From the NCBI GenBank assembly GCA_900767605.1, contig CAAFZT010000059.1, positions 1 to 9,434 on the forward strand: 9,434 nucleotides of DNA, read 5' to 3'. A program made the translations under genes and the position numbers. Positions 6,289-9,434 of this stretch are shown piece after piece. The stretch's first letter is position 1. Each line of letters starts with the position of its first letter. Source of the DNA: Bacilli bacterium. Its GTDB lineage: Bacteria > Bacillota_I > Bacilli_A > RFN20 > CAG-826. Below the pieces are notes generated by a model that was not told where the DNA came from, did no database searches, and saw only the letters and a program-made list of their open reading frames with translations.

Positions 6289-7260
6289 TTATTCTCTCGC
6301 AGGTCCGTACGCGGAATAGACAGCGCTTAGCGGAGCATTGTTAACAATACGATCAATGCATTCGGCAAGCATATTGGCAAGGGTAACAACCTTGACCAAT
6401 TTCAGTTCGCGGAATTCCGGAGTAAGGGGGATAGAATCCGTAACGATGATTTCTTCAAACGGTCCGTTCTTCATCAAATCGTAGCAGGGTTTGCTGAATA
6501 CGGCGTGCACAGCGGCTAATTGGACACCGGTCGCACCAGCATCCAAAAGGGCTTTGGCCCCGATGCAAGCGGATTTTCCAGTATCGACCATGTCGTCAAT
6601 CATGATGCAACGTTTTCCCGCGACATCGCCGATGATATTCATGGCTTCGGGTTCCAAATTGTTGGAACGACGCTTATCGATGATGGCGAGCGGGGTATTA
6701 AGGATTTCCGCCAAAACACGGGCGCGAGCAACGCCTCCGTGATCAGGGGAAACAACAACAACATTAGAGAAGTCTTCTTGTTCCAATTGGATTTGTCTGG
6801 CAAGAAGGGGGACGGCGTTTAAATCGTCGACCAAGCAAGAGAAGAATCCTTGGATTTGGGCAGCGTGGAGGTTGCAAGTGACAACGCGGTCCACGCCAGC
6901 GGTCGTCAACAAGTGAGCGACAAGAGCGGAAGTAATCGGCTGACGCGGCTTGGCCTTACGGTCTTGTCTAGCGTAGCCGAAATAAGGAACGATTAAGTTG
7001 ATTTCACGAGCAGACGAGCGACGAAGAGCATCGATGAAGATTAAAACTTCCATCAAGTTCTCGTTTACCGGCGGGCAAGTCGATTGAACAATGAAGACTT
7101 GTTTGCCGCGAACCGTGTCAATCGGCTCGACAATAGTTTCCCCAGAAGGGAATTTACGAATGGAGCGTTCACCGAGTTTTACGTGAAGCAAGTCAGCGAT
7201 GGACGAAGCTAAATCTTCGTTGGCCGACAAAGAGAAGACGACGGCGTTTTCGTTAAGCAT
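6289..7260 (-). CDS. prs: Ribose-phosphate pyrophosphokinase (PRPP synthetase)
   Basis: This 323-aa cytoplasmic enzyme makes PRPP from ribose-5-phosphate and ATP for purine, pyrimidine, NAD, His and Trp synthesis. Family landmarks in order are FPSGE (37-41), the ATP-binding PYFGYARQDRK region (92-102), the LHAAQIQGFF metal/catalytic segment (131-140), SPDHGGVARAR (171-181), IDKRR (194-198) and the PRPP loop starting with Asp222-Asp223. Two normally conserved spots differ. The residue before LH is Asn130 where Asp is usual, and the PRPP loop reads DDMVDTGKSAC instead of the common DDMIDTAGT. The overall length and remaining motifs are intact, so an active enzyme is still the best call. The start at 7260 has AGGAGG 11 nt upstream. 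The gene is monocistronic by its own promoter (7350-7378) and terminator. Confidence 0.97.
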   Translation of the reverse strand: MLNENAVVFSLSANEDLASSIADLLHVKLGERSIRKFPSGETIVEPIDTVRGKQVFIVQSTCPPVNENLMEVLIFIDALRRSSAREINLIVPYFGYARQDRKAKPRQPITSALVAHLLTTAGVDRVVTCNLHAAQIQGFFSCLVDDLNAVPLLARQIQLEQEDFSNVVVVSPDHGGVARARVLAEILNTPLAIIDKRRSNNLEPEAMNIIGDVAGKRCIMIDDMVDTGKSACIGAKALLDAGATGVQLAAVHAVFSKPCYDLMKNGPFEEIIVTDSIPLTPEFRELKLVKVVTLANMLAECIDRIVNNAPLSAVYSAYGPARE

Positions 7261-7349
7261 GGTTACCTATTCCTCCTAAGTTGGGGTTAGCTCAATGCAG
7301 TACAACATGATAATACGAATCCCGACATTTTTGGGCACGAATCGAACGA

Positions 7350-7378
7350 AACATAAAGAAAAGTTCATGCGGTGTCAA
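7350..7378 (-). promoter_or_regulatory. prs: prs promoter (-35 TTGACA, -10 TATGTT)
   Basis: A perfect -35 TTGACA (7378-7373) is separated by exactly 17 bp from TATGTT (7355-7350, four of six bases). Transcription would start near 7343, giving a leader of about 80 nt. The leader includes a repeated ATTCGT element and the AGGAGG ribosome-binding site (7277-7272). A lone TATTAT at 7315-7310 has no -35 partner. Confidence 0.75.
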
Positions 7379-7421
7379 AAAAATGTAAGCGCGCGATTCT
7401 TTCATGCCTTAAAATATTTTC

Positions 7422-7691
7422 ATGACAATTGAAGAATTGATGGCCCACGTGCACGCAACAAGAGAAAAAGCCATTGAGATGGTTTTAAATTCTGTGGAAT
7501 CTTCCGTGGAAACAAGCGAATTTCTAAATCATGAACGGGACAGCGTTTGTTCCACTCAAGAAGAAAAAGACGAATGGGACTTGGCCTTCATTCACCAAAA
7601 AGAAGGAATCGAAGCCGTTAAAGCCTTAATTGAAGAAGCCAGAAAAGATGGTTCTGCCCATCAAGAAGGCTCTTCCGGTCCCTCCATTTAA
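7422..7691 (+). CDS. Small acidic hypothetical protein, possibly from a leaderless mRNA
   Basis: This is an 89-aa product I do not recognise. It is rich in Glu, Ala and Ser, predicted largely helical (heptad-like stretches around 2-25 and 45-75), with a Ser/Gly-rich C-terminus and no signal peptide or membrane segment. Coding is supported by sensible codon use and by the absence of any other gene in this stretch. It is the only clear plus-strand gene in the window. No Shine-Dalgarno precedes either ATG (7422, or 7440 in frame). A TAAAAT sequence at 7410-7415 would place the transcription start on the first ATG itself. It is divergent from prs, and its TAA (7689-7691) overlaps the stop of the convergent exonuclease gene. 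Confidence 0.65.
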   Translation: MTIEELMAHVHATREKAIEMVLNSVESSVETSEFLNHERDSVCSTQEEKDEWDLAFIHQKEGIEAVKALIEEARKDGSAHQEGSSGPSI

Positions 7692-9262
7692 TTTGGAAGT
7701 TCTTTTAAGGAGACGATCATCGTCGCCTCCGTTCTCAAGGACGCGGACAAACGGTCCGGATCCTCATATTCGTCATGAATGCAATAATCTGCATCTATGG
7801 GTTTACGGGCAACAAAATAACCCTTTTTTATGAGCTCGTCGACCATGTCGGCAGCCTCTTGCCCTTTTTCTTGCACGGCAGAGGTGAAGAAAACGCGCTT
7901 GCCCATTCCTTCGTTAGCATAACGTTCTAAGTAAGAGGCGTCACAGAACAATTGACGGCATCGGCTTTGGAAAAGATCTTTCAAATAGGCTCGGCAATCT
8001 TGCACGTAAAGGCTATAGTCGCGACGGAATTTATACTGGGCGGACAAGTCTCTTGCATCCACATTTTCATAGAAGGAATCCAAGAGGGATACAAAGGATT
8101 CGCGCGACTTCATTAAAAGGGCTTTTGCGTCGATATTTTTCGCTTTGCAGTAGAAAAAGAAGGATTTTGCACTCATTTTCGCATCATCCAATGAACTATG
8201 TGGCGTCAGACCGTCATCATAGGGGGTTCCGTTGCTAAACATCTCATACGCCTTTTCCAATTTGATTTGGCGGTGAGCAATCGGGGTATACAATTTTTGA
8301 ACGTCAAACGCGCCACGAAGCTCGAGATGTTTTCCATAACGGTTGAAGGAATAATCCAAGAAGCGGAGGTCGTTTAAAACCGCATATCCTGCAGCCAAAG
8401 TACGAGAATCAAGCAGAAGGGATTCAATCTTGGGGAGAACTTGCCCAAAGGAAGGGGCTTGGCGATAAGCCCAATAGTCGTTCGCCTCGTATTTCAGATG
8501 CAACTCATCCCCTGGGCGCAAAAGTTTGAATTCGAACTCCTCACCAACCCCAGGGTTTACCAAGATTTCCTCTTCCTTGAGAATATTTCCATTCAAATCG
8601 GTGATGCAGTAAGAGAATTCGCAGATTTTTCCTTCGCCTCGATCACAATTCGAACACTCAATATCGAAAAAGAGCAATTGGTCTACTTCTTCCAAACTGG
8701 AATGGTGAACCAAACGATGAATCAGGGATTCTTCATATACTCCACCTACATGATAATCTCTTTGCTTTGGAAGGCAGCGGCAGTTATCAAAATAGGGGTC
8801 ATTAAGAACTTCGCTAGGGACTGCTTGGCCATAATCGCAGGCATATTCAAATAATTCTTTCGCCATAAAGGCCATTGAAGTCGCATCCACGTCCTGTTTC
8901 TTTTCATGGAAAACGCGCCACCAAGCATCGCGAATATCCATTTCCACAATGCCATATGTAATGCCTTGGAATTCGTTAACGTCGAAAGTCTCTAAGCCTT
9001 CAAAAGGATAGGAAGCGAGCTTGGCTTCTAGATGCAAGATAGCGTTAAGGATTTTCCCGTTATAGGAAAGCAATACAGCATCCGGTTCCGAAGATGCCTT
9101 TCGTAAAGCAAGGAAAAAAGAGGATGGATTGGTAAGGGGAGTTAGACAAGATTCAGCAAGTTTCTCCCCTCTCAAATTCCATTTTTGGATGCAAAGCCCT
9201 ACGAGACGAGTTTGGTTATCAACTGTTTTGGTTTGATAACCGATATAGCAAAAATAACGCAT
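7688..9262 (-). CDS. DEDDh 3'-5' exonuclease-domain protein with possible C-terminal BRCT-like domain
   Basis: The product is 524 aa. Residues 195-372 form a DnaQ/PolC-epsilon-type exonuclease fold. Exo I is FFDIECS (Asp200, Glu202), Exo II is GYAVLNDLRFLD (Asp298), and Exo III is HSSLDDA (His355, Asp360), so all catalytic positions are present. The N-terminal ~190 residues are a separate domain I cannot name; it contains many aromatic residues and has no membrane segment. The linker (about 375-450) is helical. The last ~70 residues (GKRVFFTSAV through DADYCIHDE to MIVSLKEL) have the layout of a BRCT domain, as in NAD-dependent DNA ligase. That assignment is tentative. A DNA-repair or RNA/DNA-trimming role is likely. 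The start at 9262 is chosen because GGAGG is 11 nt upstream. Longer in-frame starts read into the group II intron. No clear promoter lies between intron and gene. Confidence 0.88.
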   Translation of the reverse strand: MRYFCYIGYQTKTVDNQTRLVGLCIQKWNLRGEKLAESCLTPLTNPSSFFLALRKASSEPDAVLLSYNGKILNAILHLEAKLASYPFEGLETFDVNEFQGITYGIVEMDIRDAWWRVFHEKKQDVDATSMAFMAKELFEYACDYGQAVPSEVLNDPYFDNCRCLPKQRDYHVGGVYEESLIHRLVHHSSLEEVDQLLFFDIECSNCDRGEGKICEFSYCITDLNGNILKEEEILVNPGVGEEFEFKLLRPGDELHLKYEANDYWAYRQAPSFGQVLPKIESLLLDSRTLAAGYAVLNDLRFLDYSFNRYGKHLELRGAFDVQKLYTPIAHRQIKLEKAYEMFSNGTPYDDGLTPHSSLDDAKMSAKSFFFYCKAKNIDAKALLMKSRESFVSLLDSFYENVDARDLSAQYKFRRDYSLYVQDCRAYLKDLFQSRCRQLFCDASYLERYANEGMGKRVFFTSAVQEKGQEAADMVDELIKKGYFVARKPIDADYCIHDEYEDPDRLSASLRTEATMIVSLKELPN

Positions 9263-9315
9263 GGAACCATTTTCCTCCCTCCCCCTTCTTCGGGCAATAG
9301 CAGACCCCTTTTGGG

Positions 9316-9360
9316 ATCGAGTAGAGAGTGAGAAACAATGGTTTCTCCGCTCCCTCTCAC
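9316..9360 (-). ncRNA. Group II intron domain VI and 3' splice end
   Basis: Downstream of domain V, GAGAAAC and GTTTCTC form a 7-bp hairpin around CATT. Below it GAGAG can pair with CTCTC, leaving an A unpaired between the two helices. A further A lies 7 nt from the predicted 3' end (ACTCGAT). Either could be the branch-point adenosine. Confidence 0.65.
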
Positions 9361-9394
9361 ACCACCGTACGTGCGGTCTTCCGCATACGGCGGT
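9361..9394 (-). ncRNA. Group II intron domain V (catalytic hairpin)
   Basis: ACCGCCGTATGCGG, the loop AAGA and the complementary strand make a 34-nt hairpin. It consists of a 9-bp lower helix, a two-nucleotide CG bulge, five upper base pairs and an AAGA tetraloop. This is the canonical size and shape of domain V. The catalytic triad position in the lower helix reads CGC with a central G-U pair; class IIC introns carry CGC where others carry AGC. Confidence 0.88.
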
Positions 9395-9406
9395 TTGAAC
9401 AAACAT

Positions 9407-9434
9407 CTATGCCATCTTCTTAAGATAGTATTCA
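9407..9434 (-). CDS. Possible C-terminal end of the intron-encoded reverse transcriptase/maturase (partial)
   Basis: One minus-strand frame reads EYYLKKMA followed by TAG (9409-9407), 12 nt before domain V. In ORF-bearing group II introns the maturase gene sits in domain IV and ends close to domain V, so this is where its stop would be expected. Eight residues are far too few for sequence recognition. The call rests on position alone, and the intron may lack an ORF. Confidence 0.3.

Larger units (their letters stand above)
9316..9434 (-). mobile_element. 3' end of a group II intron (class IIC-like), partial
   Basis: Reading the minus strand, a 34-nt domain V is followed by a domain VI hairpin and then CTACTCGAT, a typical bacterial group II intron 3' end (the final AT at 9317-9316 fits the AY rule). 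The 5' part and most of any intron-encoded reverse transcriptase lie beyond the window edge. The intron ends about 54 bp upstream of the exonuclease start, so it is inserted in that gene's 5' region and in the same orientation. Confidence 0.85.

Noticed and set aside
7333..7354. PurR box in the prs leader
   Set aside because: A CGAAC core is present but the flanking A/T pattern of the PurBox consensus is missing, and there is no second properly spaced copy.
8441..8854. 137-aa plus-strand open frame opposite the exonuclease
   Set aside because: It lies wholly within a gene with intact catalytic motifs on the other strand.
9263..9406. 48-residue N-terminal extension of the exonuclease
   Set aside because: It reads through the group II intron domain V and VI. 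A good ribosome-binding site precedes the ATG at 9262.
1..9434. Mycoplasma-type genetic code (TGA as Trp)
   Set aside because: TGA terminates the dehydrogenase and the TetR genes, and Trp is encoded by TGG throughout.
1..9434. CRISPR arrays, tRNA or rRNA genes, or a toxin/phage-defence module
   Set aside because: There are no regularly spaced direct repeats, no cloverleaf or rRNA motifs, and no recognisable defence genes apart from the exonuclease, which alone is not evidence.

Overview
The window looks like a chromosomal segment from a low-to-moderate-GC Bacillota (Firmicutes) bacterium, possibly near the Erysipelotrichia/Mollicutes side. The grounds are Gram-positive-style Shine-Dalgarno sequences (GGAGG), a CtpE-type P-type ATPase, a DhaS-like TetR regulator, and a short Alu-less SRP RNA of about 84 nt next to tadA. 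TGA is a normal stop (it ends two genes here), so the Mycoplasma genetic code is excluded. The taxonomic placement is inference.

Nearly everything is on the minus strand, so the biological order runs from right to left. At the far right (about 9316-9434) is the 3' end of a group II intron. Its domain V carries a CGC triad, which points to class IIC, followed by domain VI and the intron 3' end. The intron stops about 54 bp upstream of a 524-aa protein with a central DEDDh 3'-5' exonuclease domain and a possible C-terminal BRCT-like domain (7688-9262). A small acidic plus-strand ORF (7422-7691) converges on that gene and shares stop-codon bases with it.

Next comes prs (PRPP synthetase, 6289-7260), with a clear -35/-10 promoter and a strong intrinsic terminator. 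Immediately after the terminator lie a perfect TATAAT box, the signal recognition particle RNA (about 6139-6222) and tadA (5696-6133). The only plausible tadA ribosome-binding sequence lies inside the 3' strand of the SRP RNA stem.

The left half is one tightly coupled operon. A CtpE-like cation P-type ATPase (3029-5542) overlaps a TetR regulator (2488-3051), which overlaps by ATGA an iron-containing alcohol dehydrogenase (1301-2491). That gene overlaps by ATGA a membrane protein related to M50 site-2 proteases whose HExxH motif has lost its first histidine (105-1304). The operon's upstream region (5543-5695) holds a perfect TTGACA hexamer inside an interrupted dyad, plus two short perfect inverted repeats. 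It is a plausible autoregulated control region for the TetR protein. Bases 1 to about 73 resemble the terminal end of an IS3/IS150-type insertion sequence.

Most of the window is housekeeping (prs, SRP RNA, tadA). The less familiar parts are the ATPase/TetR/dehydrogenase/pseudo-protease operon, the exonuclease fusion, the altered PRPP loop of Prs and the regulatory overlap between the SRP RNA and tadA.
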